DNA of 64,000 nt from Agrostemma githago (GCA_958450325.1 OY288247.1:58903701-58967700); one strand, 5' to 3'. Counted from the stretch's first letter, positions 9,976-22,439 are shown. Made by a program: numbers and translations. Notes: generated by a model not told the origin, from the letters alone.

Positions 9976-10653
9976 ATGAACGAGACACTACCTAACCATG
10001 ACAAAGCCTGCGCCATCGAGAAAGGGGATATCCAGGGAAGCATGCTTATGCTATCTTGCTCCATTAACAATATCTTCTCGAAAATCAATACCGCCTTAGA
10101 TAACCTAGGTTCCAGGATAGGCATCATCGAAGAGGATCTTGCAAGAACCCAATCCCGTCTAACACAACTAGAACAGGTAAGGCAGCCAGTCACCCAACCG
10201 GGCCATTTAAAGGGTGAGTACTCTTATGAAACCATCCGATACCCCCAAGATGGCAAGACCGAGAGAGGTAATCCACAAGTCACCTCTCCAAAAATCAAGA
10301 ACCAGTCAAAAGTAAGGACATTTACCCACTTGGATATGTCCTACACTGTCGCTTTCCAAAGGTTGGGTTCGAAGGGCCTAATACTACCCATAGGCCCAAC
10401 AGCCGACACACGTTCGGAAAAACGCTCCAAAGCATGGAACACCGAGCATTACTGCAAATTCCATAGAGGGAGGGGGCACGATACAGAGCAGTGCTGGAAA
10501 CTGAAACACCTCATCCTAGATTCCCTCGATGCCAGGAGGACACCCGTCATGGAAACGTTGTCACTAGCAAGGCCACTCATGGACTATACAGGGCCCAACG
10601 ACCAAAGCATCCAATCTACCTCCAATGTATCCAAGAGTCCGGATTTGATTTGA
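9976..10653 (+). CDS. gag: Short gag-like protein with a zinc knuckle, Ogre/Tat type
   Basis: The ORF encodes 225 intact residues. Residues ~15-75 look helical and hydrophobic/charged. Residues ~110-140 carry FTHLDMSYTVAFQRLGSKGL, which resembles the conserved stretch near the C-terminus of Ogre/Tat gag. Residues ~155-175 carry a knuckle of form C-x2-H-x5-H-x4-C (CKFHRGRGHDTEQC). The large capsid domain normally N-terminal to this is absent. The protein may be a deletion product that keeps RNA binding, or simply a remnant. The ATG follows the leader with no upstream ATG in frame nearby. No protease follows. Confidence 0.6.
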   Translation: MNETLPNHDKACAIEKGDIQGSMLMLSCSINNIFSKINTALDNLGSRIGIIEEDLARTQSRLTQLEQVRQPVTQPGHLKGEYSYETIRYPQDGKTERGNPQVTSPKIKNQSKVRTFTHLDMSYTVAFQRLGSKGLILPIGPTADTRSEKRSKAWNTEHYCKFHRGRGHDTEQCWKLKHLILDSLDARRTPVMETLSLARPLMDYTGPNDQSIQSTSNVSKSPDLI

Positions 10654-12855
10654 GACCTAGTCTGAGTCCGAGTCAAGGATGTACTATTTCTTTCAATTTC
10701 AAAGTCAAAATCAGAGTCATTTGTATTCTCTCCTCTTTTCAAAACTCAATAAAATTGACTTTTCTTTTATATGATTTCCTTGTGTGTTTCCGAGAACATG
10801 ATTAACACCATCATACACTGTGAGCACATGCACGTGACTATTATAGGCACATCTATAATGACTGCAGGAAACCGAGACCCGTGTTTTCCTTTTTCTAGTC
10901 CGTGTCTGGCATGGAAATCCACATAACTACCCATAGCAAGAACGGTATCGAATCCTATGACAAATCTAGGTAGTCTCCTAGTTTGGGTTCAAGACGGGAA
11001 GCAAGCCCAATTCCCACAATAAACACCCTTCCAGTAAGATCGACCAATCCCTACCTTAGGTGTTAGTCTGACCAACAGAAAAAAGAAAAGAAGCTGGACA
11101 GAAAAATAAAAATCAGAAGTCCAAGGAAAAAGCAAAAGGCCGAAATAAAAAAGCAGGCCATCATCAAAAAAAAAGAGAGTTCAAATACTCATGACCGTGG
11201 TCAACGGTCAACTCAAGTTAAATTCCCTTGACCGGGGTATGATCAATTCAAAAATTATCAAAACCCATACCATCAAATAGGGGAGAAACAATCAAGCTGG
11301 TCAACTAACACTACATCTAGCCTTTCCACATTACAACCCTCAAGACCTTCTCGAGACCTAGGCTAAGAGACAACCCGGAATTTTGAGGATTCAAGCTCCA
11401 TAGGATACCCCTAATCATTAGGGCCAGGCATGGAAATCAGATCCTGCGCATTATCAAACCTACCCCGATTGAAGTTCGAGTCATTTTTACTCAACTTCCC
11501 CCTTTCCTACCGCATTACAATACCTTATCCTCGAAGCCTTAGCTCCACAGAATCGAGCTTCAGATTTCGAACCATCAAAGCCACTTATTGCCTGGCACCA
11601 CATTTCCAAAAACATCCAAACCAGTTACCAGCCCCAGACACGAGAATTCAACCTGCGGTCAGCATAGAACATGCCCAAATAGTTCACACCACCTTTGGGG
11701 GCTATCCCGGAGAACGCTTATAGTCACAGGATCAACATCCTAACTATTCTAGCCATTTGATCAAGACATCATTGGGAATGCACCTAGCCTACACCATCGC
11801 TATGGCTATCTACACACAAAGCCCTAATAAACTAGGCATCATAATATATCGTTCAACACAGAACTACGGCTTGGTTTGATTTCACCACACGTGAATATGT
11901 AGGCAGCATTTCAACAGAGGTACAACCACCCACATTGACACAAATGTTCTCAGCAGTTTGCTTTGTCGTCCGGGGGCTTTTCCTAGGCAGAAGTTCTCCA
12001 TCCACTCACAAAATACAAAAGACTTTCAAAAACTAGCCTCCTTTTAGTGTGTCCAAGGACTCGGCTCAGTCGAAGACAAGAATTTGTCTGGGACTCGAAG
12101 AAGCACCTACCTTGGGAATATACCTCGAAACCAAAAGATCCAAAAGAATGTTGGTCTACAGCATTGCTACTACTGAGTCCTGTCATTACAGACTATAACA
12201 TATCTTTTCCATTTCAATGTTCGATCGTGTTGTCACTCGCCTAGGCTACGGAATAGCGCAACTTAAGAGTCTTAACATCTTTGGTGGCCCATCCTCCTAC
12301 CGAGTCACGGTCCAACCCCTCGGGAGTCCAGTCGTGTCTGTCAACTCGTCCTGTTACGTCCAGAGTCGAGTCTGTTGGTATACCTTTCTTTTCAAATTCT
12401 TGCTTTAAAATTTGCAAAACTTAGCCATTTGAAAAAATCCTTTTCGACAAGGTCAAATTTTGGTCTATTTAAACTGCAAATTTCTTTTCTACCCCTTTCT
12501 ATTTTGAAAACGTATCTCCTAGCACGTGAGTTGCTTTCAGGACTTCGATTTCAAAATGAAGCAAAAATCATTTTCCCCAGCGCAAGCCAGTCTATAGATG
12601 CTAAATGCATTTCCTGTATGCTATCTTGCTATCTGCGATTTTGGCCTATATATCTAACATTTCAGGTACCAGCTTGGCTTCCCAACAGAATGTCAAGTTT
12701 TTATTCCCCAGCGTGAGTCGTATTTTACCTAAATGTTATATGCAAAGTTTTGTGTAACCATATACAGGTACAACTCAAGCCTTCAGAAGCAGGCCTGCGC
12801 AACTCACCAAACTCCCCAGCAAAAAGCCCAAGGTGACATTTCTCCTAAAAAACAC
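10654..12855. other. Non-coding internal region of element A
   Basis: No supported gene was seen. The string GGTTTGATTTCACC followed by ATGTAGGCAGC near 11871-11912 resembles the pol-end region at 16019-16055 of element B. This suggests that the middle of element A (protease to integrase) has been deleted. Short ORFs here lack recognisable domains. Confidence 0.45.
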
Positions 12856-13302
12856 GGAATGTGTCTACAAACGGACACACCCAGGGCTTCTTAGGCAGGT
12901 TCCCACGTAATTCCGAGTAGGGATGTATCTGTAAACAGATACACCCAGGGCTTCTTAGGCAGGTTCCCGTGTAATTCCGAGTTGGGATGTATCTGTAAAC
13001 AGATACACCCAGGCTTCTTAGGCAGGTTCCTGTGTAATTCCGAGTTGGGATGTATCTGTATACAGATACACCCAGGGCTCCATAGGCAGGTTCCCACGTA
13101 ATTCTGAGTTGGGATGTATCTGTAAACAGATACACCCAGGGCTTTATAGGTAGGCTCCCGTGTGGTTATGAGATGGGATGTGTCTGCAAACGGGCACACC
13201 CAGGGCTTCCTAGGCAAGCTCCCGTGCAGCTCCAGGATGGGATGTGTCTGCAACCGGCACACCCAGGGCTTCTTAGGCAAGTCCCCACTGAGCTATTAGC
13301 AT
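12856..13302. repeat. 64-bp hairpin minisatellite, about 7 copies
   Basis: Units start near 12856, 12920, 12984, 13047, 13111, 13175 and 13239 (period 63-64 bp). Most contain TGTATCTG-TAAA-CAGATACA, an 8-bp stem with a 4-base loop; the outer units have variants (TGTCTACAAACGGACACA). The array sits in the 3'UTR, 160 bases upstream of the polypurine tract. Tandem repeats in this position are known for Tat/Ogre elements, where they can seed satellites. ORFs across it on the minus strand are repeat artefacts. Confidence 0.9.
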
Positions 13303-13450
13303 CCATTCAGGTATGATTTCTATCTTATGGCTGGCGAGCCTTTTACGCAAGTCTAATGGACTATAAACGACCCGACCGGAAGTCTGCCAGGTCTTAATCC
13401 TCGATTGGCCTGGTAGCTACTCTGACTTTTGCCTTTTCCAAGCCTCAGTC

Positions 13451-13463
13451 AGAGTGGGGGCTC
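13451..13463 (+). other. Polypurine tract of element A
   Basis: AGAGTGGGGGCTC directly precedes the LTR start TGTAGACACCC. The same tract precedes the second LTR at 18535-18547, inside a conserved ~110-bp block (13353-13463 and 18437-18547). Confidence 0.75.
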
Positions 13464-15804
13464 TGTAGACACCCACATTTGGATGCCAGGTGTTTATAGC
13501 AGTTTCCGACAAACACCCGATGATGATCGGACGCAAACATGCTTTAATATACTCGATTATGGGCTCAAAATTGTTAGTATTTGGCGCGAGCTTTTAGCGG
13601 AGTAAAATCTCACCAAACAGACCTCAAATCCAGGCCCAATGAGTCATTTACAGTCAAATAAGACTAATTTGGGTCAAAACCGACACCAAGGGCAAAACCG
13701 TCTTTTAGCGACCGGGTCAAACCCCGGTCAAAGGCGTTTCCGAGACATAGAATTTGTCACGCAGCTTTCGGAAATCCAATTTGAAGTCAAACACCACACA
13801 AATCAGCTACAAAGAGGAACTAAAACTCTCCCTTAAAGATAAAACTCGATCTCCAAAAAGAGACCCCTACTCGGCTCAGGCCCACTCGGTCGAGTAGGCT
13901 CGTAAAGCAACCAAAAACCGGCGTCAGACCGGGCACTCAATCGAGTGCCATGCACCACTCGATCGAGTGACCCTTTTTCCAGCTAAAACCGGAATCCTAT
14001 TCTATCCAAACCGGGTGTTTTCTTTCCCTACAAGCAACCTTTTCCCATCCAAAGACGGAATCTTATTGCATCCAAGACTACTACCTTTCCTAGCCAAAGC
14101 CGGGAACCTCTCCTATAAATACACCCCTTTGCAAACACAATTACGACACACAATTACGACACACAATTCAGAACAATACATAACCAAAATTTCAGCAATC
14201 CTAGGCAGATTATACACACATCCAATCTCGATTTTTCTCTAGAAATCCTTTAGGAAACCCGAGAGCAAAACTCGTCAAATCCCTTCTCAATTATACACAC
14301 CATAAATCTCCTATATACATCTTAACGCTCCCGCGCCTTAGGCCGCTATTACGAGTCCGTTTTCGAGATAATTTAGCATGTAGGTTGAGGGTGTTACAAA
14401 TCTCGTCTTCTCTCTTTTTCTCTTCTTTTTCTCGTTCTTCTCGTCTTCTACGTCGTCCTAGTCACGTTTTTTTTTTCTTTTTTTTTTTCTTTTCTTGTTT
14501 CTAATATCAATATTATCGTACTATTTTTAAAAAGCATTATTTCCTAGGATACGATATCGACTCTATAGTCGAATATCGGATCTGAAAGAATCAATCAATA
14601 AAACCTTATTAGACGCAATTCCGTTGATGCCGAGTTAATGGTCACATGGTCCGAAAAGACTAATTACGATATTACGACGCGGAGGAGTTATTTCGTCTAA
14701 AACGAGTCATAAACGTATTTTACAAAATTCACTCTAATATTAGATATTGATTCTATAATCAAGTATCGAATATAACGAGTATTGAAAACTGAATCGAGTG
14801 TAAATCATATTATATTTTCACGCGATTTAGCAAATTTATCGATTTTAAAATCAAAAACAAATTCACGGACAGCAGTCCGTACAGGGGGCACTAGACCGAG
14901 TGCCTAACCCACTCGATTGAGTGGCACCCCAAAAAGTGGGCAGAAGGTTTCTTCGGGGAGCACTCAATCGAGTCCCTCCATGACTCGATCGAGTGGCCTC
15001 CTTCACGCACCAAACGTGAGCCTTCAACATATTTCAAGCCTCATCAAATATTTTTGTGACCTAACACGTGTCAAGTCCATCATGTGTCCTACTCTTTTTC
15101 AAAACCGCATCGTACCATATTTATATCTTCTAATTCATTTGCACTTCGTTATTATTACAATTGTTGTATTGTATCGTTTGTCGCATTGTATTTCCGGGTG
15201 GTATGCCGCTCGTATATTGTAATCTGTTGTCGCACTTTTTTTTATTGTTTGTTTTATTGTACTAAAACGAACCTCGCATGCTAAAACAACTTTGACGTTA
15301 GTTTAGATGCATTAAACGACATAGTCAAACATAATTCAAATGTTTAGTCAAAACGCTGTTTGCATATCATTCAACCGTCAAACTAACGCGCATACACGAA
15401 AAACGAACGATATCTAAGTAGAGGCCGCTAAGTGCGGGCAGGGTTGGGTGTCCTTTGTGGGCTTCCCAACACGTACCCTCACCCGTTACTCAGAACCATG
15501 GTTTCCGGATGTCCGAAATCGTTGGCATACAAGAGTCGTTCAATACACGGTAACCGATAATGTCGGTATCGGTATCGCAATGCAAAGGGACGAACCCCAG
15601 AAAATCTGAAATCGGAATGGGTCGTACTCTGTGTACGACCCACTAAGATATAGAGTGGGTTCGAACGGGTCTGAATTCCCACAAAATTCGGTGGCGACTC
15701 CATTTAGATTTAAATTTCAATCCGAGATCCATCTCACATGAGATTCATTCGCCGCACAAAACTCGTGCGTGGCCGCGTCGGGGTGGACCTATGTCATGTC
15801 CACA
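13464..15804 (+). repeat. LTR of the Ogre-like family (2341 bp), copy 1
   Basis: Ends were set by comparison with the solo LTR at 29715-32189: TGTAGACACCC at the start, CATGTCCACA at the end. A TATA box lies at 14114-14121. Palindromic CACTCGATCGAGTG-type motifs cluster upstream of it (13875-13970) and again at 14887-15000. The LTR is shared: it is the 3' LTR of element A and could also be the 5' LTR of element B. No ORF in it is credible. Confidence 0.8.
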
Positions 15805-16198
15805 CCGACCAACCTAGACCAGCTGAAGCGCTAATACCCCCAAACCTTATCTCCATGTCATTTGCAAAAGTTTGTTAAAAGTTATCCTTTTAAAATTTAA
15901 ACATTCAAAATAATAAGCAAGTCAATAAGTTAGGATTATTTATCCTATTGTCGCGCACACCTCGAACTACTAGTCTTGGTGTATTTCTAAATTGCAAAAT
16001 TTTATGCTTGAACTCGTCTGGTTTGATTCCACTAACTGTGGATACGTAGGCAGCCCCTCAAAAGGGCACAACCACCGCAATAACGAAAAAAGACAAACGG
16101 TTTCATTAATAAAAATATCTTTTATTATTACTAAAAAACCCGATAAATCGGGAATTTCAAATTACATCACTCAATACAAAAGCAAAAAAAAACACCAC

Positions 16199-16226
16199 AA
16201 TAATAATAATAATAATAATAATAATA
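16199..16226. repeat. (AAT)n microsatellite
   Basis: Nine AAT units, within the linker before the antisense ORF. Confidence 0.95.
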
Positions 16227-16256
16227 TTCAAATACTAAAACTAAGGAGACAGATAT

Positions 16257-17919
16257 TTAGGGCATCTTTCTCTTGACCTTATCCTTCGGGTCACACGGGG
16301 CCCGTTGTCGCCGGGGCGGAGGCGAGCGTTCCTGAATCACAACGGGAACCTCCTTAGCTCGAACCCGTTTCTTCGACAGTCGGTTGTCCGCTATGTAATT
16401 GGTCCAAAGACGAGCTCTCACGTGCTCCGATAACCTATCCCGAGGACCAAGTCGGTCTTGGACTGCCAATTTCAGACCGAGTCTCCTTTCCAAGTCTGTC
16501 TGGGGGCTCTCTTTGCCGTGAACACCATTACCACCAGACTCTTTAGCTTGAGTCCTAGTCTTTGACCCTTGACCCGACATTAGACGAGCCAAGGTGGCAG
16601 GAGTCTCACCTTCATCGAAAAAGCCTCGATTGTCCTTAACTTGCTCCCTACGGACCAAGTTAAAAGCTTCATTGACCTTCAGGGCAGCTCGGGCCTCCGT
16701 AGAGCTTGACTTCGTCCACTTTTCCTAAGAGTCTGATACCCAAGTTGAGTGAAGAGACTCAGGGACGGACCAAGTAACCCGGGTGTACCACCGCTGCATC
16801 CAGGTGTCACACATCACGTCAATCAACTGAGTGGGGTCACTCACAACTACTTCATTTTCCGGGATCCTCTTAGACCAACCGTACTACCTGAAAATACGGT
16901 CGGGATAGAGATAAACTGTCTGACTAAGGGACAAAATCACCTGATAACGGGCCTTATCCCTCGGTGACAAACCAGTCCAGAAAAGAATAAACCACCACGG
17001 GACCACCCATCGGATTAATGGACCACGGTGGAACGACAGCTCCTCGTCCCAGTACTTCTGGTTAATAAGGCTAGATGAGTCGATGGCTTGCGTTCTCGTC
17101 GTTACTTGGTTAAACCAATACCGCCTCTGGTCAAGGGGAGGCTCCATGATTGATAGTCTCTCAAATAGCCAGACCTAACAAAAAATTCATAAGCTCTCAT
17201 GTATGAGACAAAAATACAGCATTGATGTCCGCCCAGGGGCACTCGATCGAGTGACACCTCTAAAATGGGGCAGCGAGGTTTTGACGAAGGCACTCAATCG
17301 AGTGCCCCTGTAGCAGGCCACCGCGTGAAAAAAAATAAAAAAAATGCATCAGACGGGTACTCTCGGTCACACAAACTGACAGGTCCTTTTTACGGTTATC
17401 CAGACCCTGGATAATCTCCCCCGTAATCAGCCACGCCGGACTGTGCTCCGTCTCCATCAGGTCAACGATAGTCAATATTCGAACGTCACCCATGCACGAC
17501 AAGAAATCCATGTGACCCTCAAAAGCATAAACGTGGAGCATACAAAAAGCAAATACCCTCCGGCTGTGGACTAGCATGACCCGGACGTCGTGTGGGTTCA
17601 TAAATTTATCAGCTAAAGCAAATGCTGAAACGGTATCCCCGACTAGCATACGAGACCCCTCCATGTGTGAAAGACCTAAAAATTTCCGTAATTTCCTCCT
17701 CGGGTCATAAACTTAAAATGGGACAGCAGGACAGAGCAAAGGGTTCCACCCACTTACAGCAGCAATCTCATTGGGTAAAGGACATATATCGCACCGAGGA
17801 AAGGCAAAAACATGATATATGTCGCCCCAGTATGACAAACAAGCATCAAGGAAATAAGGGTCTACCTGCAACTGACGAACTGTGAACTGTTGAGAAATAC
17901 CCGTCTGGTTCAAAGCCAC
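16257..17919 (-). pseudogene. Antisense extra ORF of element B (plant-mobile-domain-like), broken
   Basis: Four reading blocks line up on the minus strand: 17919-17713, 17664-17260, 17147-16884 and 16658-16257. The first reads LDACLSYWGDIYHVFAFPRCD. Later blocks include FEGHMDFLSCMGDV and RWVVPWWF, and the last has a basic C-terminal tail. This style of protein, seen antisense to pol in Tat-lineage elements, resembles plant mobile domain / DUF7745-type proteins; that name is recognition from memory. Frameshifts and stops separate the blocks. The gap between blocks two and three (17236-17312) contains two CACTCGATCGAGTG-type palindromes like those in the LTRs. Function is unknown. Confidence 0.5.
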
Positions 17920-18547
17920 CTTATCCGCGTCCCTAAAGTTTCAGGACCAGTTGCAGTCTTGGTGACAGACGTTCAATGCCCATAACTGAAATTCTTAAAA
18001 GAGAACAAGATTTTTTTAAGGAGAAGAGAAGTTGTGAGGTGTAGAAATGTTGAAGCAGGGTCGTGTATATATAACACAAACCCCTGACAGCTTCCCCTAT
18101 TGTTAAGCCTCTTTAGCCCGCGCAGGCCTAAGCACAGGCCTGATCCCAATCTTTAGCCTTTTCAAAACCTAATACAGGAGTCGAGTCATCCCGAACATTC
18201 CTACTTCACGAGCCTTTTCGAAAAATGCAAAACTTTCAAAACTTTTCAAAAATTCAAAATTTTTACTCCCCAGCGAAACCGAGTCGGTGTCTCACCTAAA
18301 TGTTACATGAAAACTATTATGTGACTGTATACAGGTACACCCAGGACTTAAAAGGCAAGTCCGACTTCCCACGGAGGTATCATCATCAAGACAGGTATGA
18401 ACCTTTACTTATGGCTGGCGAGTCCTTCACGCGAGTCTAATGGACTATAAACGACCCGACCAAAAGGTTGCCATGTCGTAATCCTCGATTGGCCTGGTAG
18501 CTACTCTGACTTTCGCCTTATTCAAGCCTCAGTCAGAGTGGGGGCTC

Positions 18548-21029
18548 TGTAGACATCCACATACATTTGACTGCTTGTGTCTATAGCAGTTTCCAACAAA
18601 ACACGACCCGATGATGATCGGACGTAAACATGCTTTAATACGCTCGAATACGGACTCGGAATCAATAGTATCCGACATGGGCAATTAGCGGAGTACAAAT
18701 CTCTCAAAACCAACCTCAAATCCAGGCCCAGTGGATCGTTTCCAAATAAGACTAATTTGAGCCAAAACCATCACCGGAAATAAAACCGTCTTTTGCGGCC
18801 AAGTCAAAACCCGGTCAAAGTCAAAACCCGAGACGAAACCAGCCATGTATGTTTCTAAGTACAAAGTCAAAAGAAAATAAAACTAATCAAGTCAACCACA
18901 AATATCTCAACTTTCCCTATTTTACCTCACTCGGTTGAACTTACTCGATCGAGTGCCACAAGGTCACTCGATCGAGTCTACCCTCAAAAACACACAGGCA
19001 CCCTCTCAACTAGGCACTCGATCTAGTGCACCTAGGGTCACTCGATCGTGTGACGCTAAACCGGGGTATCCTCTATAAATACACCCCTCCTCTTCACCAC
19101 ACAACTTTCACAATCCTACACATTTCACACAACATTCAACCATTTTCAACCTTGACATGCTCTCTACACAAACACTAGAAAATCCCGAGACCTAGCCTCC
19201 CGAAAACCGAGAACCGTCTCTCCAACCATACACACCCTAACTCACCCCACATATCTCGACGTTCCCGCGGCTTTGCCGCTACTAGACGAGCCCGTTTCCG
19301 AGAGACTAAAGCATGTAGGTTGAGGGTGTAAAATACAAACCCCAACATCTCTTTCTCCCTTCTCTTCCTCGTTTATATATATATACTAATTATTATTATT
19401 AATCGTTACTAATAATGCTAACCTTTTATTTATTTTTTGTACACTAACATTTCAATTTCTATTATTAACATTTTATTTTTCATAATCTAACATTTTATTT
19501 ATTGTACGCTAACCCCTAACATTTAATTATTGTTATTTATATAATACCGAGTATGATTATGTACTAAAACTATTTCGAGTCGAACATGTTTAATTACGAA
19601 TTCCGTTCAAAGTCCATTTAATCCATTTACAAGTTGTATTGGAGGTGGCGACCTTCGAGGTGCACCGCCCTAAACACTTAAGGGCGTAATGTGATCACAG
19701 TGATTCCTCATCAAACATGTCCGACGCCATTTTTTTCAAAATATTATTATAATGGCGTGATATTGACTTCGTAGTCGAATATCATGTCTAAAAGAATCAT
19801 CGGTAAATTGGACTAGCACGAAAACCGTTGACACCGAATCGATAGTCACACGGTCCGAAAGGATTAATTACGCCATCGTGACGTGGAGGGAATAGACATT
19901 CGTTCTAGTTCAACCAAATTCGATTTTACAAAATTCGCCCTAAGTATTAGATATTTGTTCCGTAACCAAATGTCGAATATGGTGAGTCCTCGAGAGGCAA
20001 GCTAATATAAATCAAATAATATTCTTATTTGGCACGACTATATCTCGATTTGAACCATTAAAATTCAAAACGACCTCCTTTTCGAAGCGAGCAAACCACT
20101 CGTGCAGGAGGTACTCGATCGAGTGTCATAAGGTCACTCGATCGAGCTCGATCGAGTGACACCCCAAAAATGGGCAGGAGGGCTACGTAAAGTGTACTCG
20201 ATCGAGTCCGCTCAATTACTCGATCGAGTAACCCTCATAGGCTCTACAACGTTTGCTTTCAATTAACGTAGAGTCCCGTGAACTCATTTTTTTATGACTT
20301 TTAGTCGACACGTGTTAATCCAATCACGTGCCTTCCTTTTCAAAATCATGCATCACATTATTATTCTAATCGTCTAACTCATTTATATTATCGTTATGAT
20401 CGTTGTATTGTAATTCCGGGTTGTATTTTCGCCCGTGTAATTTGTATTTATTTACGAGCTATTTTTCATTTTCGATGTTTGTATTTATCGCATTTAAGCG
20501 AACATCGTATGCTATATTCAACTTCGACAATAATCTAAGATGCATTAAAATGACGTAGTTCAAACATATCTCACATGTTTAGCTAAAACGTTGTTTGCAT
20601 TTCATTTTATCGAATTACAAGCGCGCGTATTAAAAAACTGAATTACTAGAGGCCGCTATGTGCGGGCGGTTGGGTGTGTCCTTTGTGGGCTTCCCAACAC
20701 GTACCCTCACCACTTTCTCAGAACCTCGGTTTCCGGATGCCCGAAACCGTTGGCGCACAAGAGTCATTCGATATACAGTACTTGATAATTCGACATCAGT
20801 ATCGTAATGCAAATGGACGAACCCCACAAGCTCTAGTATTAAAGTAGATCGTACTTTGTGCACGGTCCACCAAAATATAGAGTGGGTACGAACAGGCCCG
20901 AACTCCCACAAAGTTCTGTGGTGACTCCAAACTTCTATTTAAATTTCAACCCAAGAATAATCTCACATGGGAAACATATCGCCGCCCAAACCCGCGCGTG
21001 GTCCCATTGGGGTGGACCTATGTCATGTA
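18548..21029 (+). repeat. LTR of the Ogre-like family, copy 2, end truncated
   Basis: It opens TGTAGACATCC after the polypurine tract. It runs colinear with copy 1 to CCTATGTCATGT at 21028, where the expected last few bases (CCACA) are replaced by AT-rich DNA. A TATA box lies at 19074-19081. Palindrome clusters lie at 18925-19055 and 20100-20232. It is clearly diverged from copy 1, so the two are unlikely to be a young LTR pair. Confidence 0.75.
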
Positions 21030-21034
21030 TATCA

Positions 21035-21284
21035 TAAAAGAGGTAATCACCATATCATAAAAGAGGAAAATTTCAGAAAATAGAAACTTACTAATTTAAG
21101 AAACTTAATTAAAATAGAAATATTTTTATAGAAAATACGTAAGTTATTAAAATAAGTGAAATGTATAAAAATAGCATTTCTAACGAAATTAACATTTTAT
21201 TATTATCGTCGTTATCGTAACTTTAATATATTTCTAAATTCGTTACTCAAAATATAAATAAAATATAATTAAGTCAATACATAG
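21035..21284. repeat. 250-bp direct repeat, copy 1
   Basis: Matches 24033-24283 at roughly 90 percent by eye, including ATGTATAAAAATAGCATTTC. Copy 1 continues past 21284 into unique AT-rich sequence. Confidence 0.85.
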
Positions 21285-22439
21285 TATTTTATAAATAATT
21301 AGGAAATCGAGTTAAAATTATAAATTTTAGAAAATAAATGTTTTAAGAAAAATGATATAAAATTAATTGAGTCAACGAGTTTTATAAATGAAATGTGATT
21401 TACGAAGATTTCCAATTATTTTTAACAAATAGATTTTATTAATAAATAATTTGGATTTTACTACAAAATAGTTAATCGGAAACAAATAAGAGGTTATTAG
21501 TGAAAATAGTTTCGACTAAAAATGTATTTCAAACAAAATGACTATCTTCTAGTTTATTAGTATAAAGCGTAAAACAAAAATTAATTTATTAAATGAGTAT
21601 ATAAACCGCGATTATTATATTTAAAGTACTAATTAAGTTAAAATTATAAATTTAATGAAATATGACGAAAATATGAAATCGATATTATTTAGTTACTAAT
21701 GTCACGATAACCAACAAAATATTATAACGATCATAAATAATAAATTACTAACGATTTATAAAACGATATCGAAAGTTGTAAAATATTTATAAGGTACACA
21801 ATTTAAAAATAATATAATTAGCAAATAATAAGCATCTAAAATTAGAAAACTGAAGTTAAAATATTTACTACATACTACTACTCAAACATACGATATAAAA
21901 TCGAGTAACGTCCTAAAGTTACCTTGTGTTGATATCCGAAACGATCGTGAACTTACCAATGATTAGTCCAAGCCCTCATCAATCTGATAGTTGTCACAAA
22001 AAATCATTCATCAAAGTACGTAATTCTCAATAAGCACAATGTCAATGTCAAACCCAACACCTAGGTATGTGTCTACAAGATTTGTCTATTCTCCATTATT
22101 ACGTATACATAATGCTTTTTATTATTATTATTATTTGAATGTGTTACGTAGTATTTTTATTATAATAACGGTATGATATTACGTATACATAGTGCATTGT
22201 ATTATTTAAATATTTTGGGTAGTATTTTAAAATTATAATAACGGTATGATGTCATTATATTATAGGCCGTATTCATTTATTAATGAATTAAACTCGAAGA
22301 TGAGCGATTGGAAAATCAGAGTCTGTGTTTATAGATTGTAGGACGTGGAATGCATTAAGAAAAAAGGATTCGTGATTTGTACCGATATGGTGCTTATTGA
22401 TGAAGAGGTAAATAATCTATGTTACCGTTATAATAGATG

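Larger units (their letters stand above)
9048..15804 (+). mobile_element. Ogre/Tat-like LTR retrotransposon remnant (element A)
   Basis: This is the internal region and 3' LTR of an element into which the Athila copy appears to have inserted. In order it holds a non-coding leader, a short gag-like ORF, ~2.2 kb without a convincing ORF, a 64-bp minisatellite, a polypurine tract and a 2.34-kb LTR. No protease, RT or integrase was found, so it is a deletion derivative or a non-autonomous element. Assignment to Ogre/Tat rests on the gag C-terminus, the LTR start TGTAGACACCC and the long LTR. Confidence 0.7.
15805..18547 (+). mobile_element. Internal region of Ogre-like element B, pol deleted
   Basis: This lies between two LTRs of the same family. 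It starts with sequence resembling the very end of pol and the downstream linker (GATACGTAGGCAGC at 16041-16054). It then holds a broken antisense ORF (16257-17919), a short 3'UTR and a polypurine tract (18535-18547). gag, protease, RT and integrase are missing. No clear primer-binding site follows the LTR at 15805. The LTR-internal-LTR-internal-LTR order with element A could come from unequal recombination between related copies. Confidence 0.6.

Noticed and set aside
12845..13280. Repetitive minus-strand proteins of 96 and 129 residues
   Set aside because: They are open only because the 64-bp minisatellite lacks stops in those frames; the unit length is not a multiple of three.
12856..13302. 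Possible CRISPR-like array of short palindromic repeats
   Set aside because: The units are contiguous tandem copies without unique spacers, in a plant retrotransposon 3'UTR.
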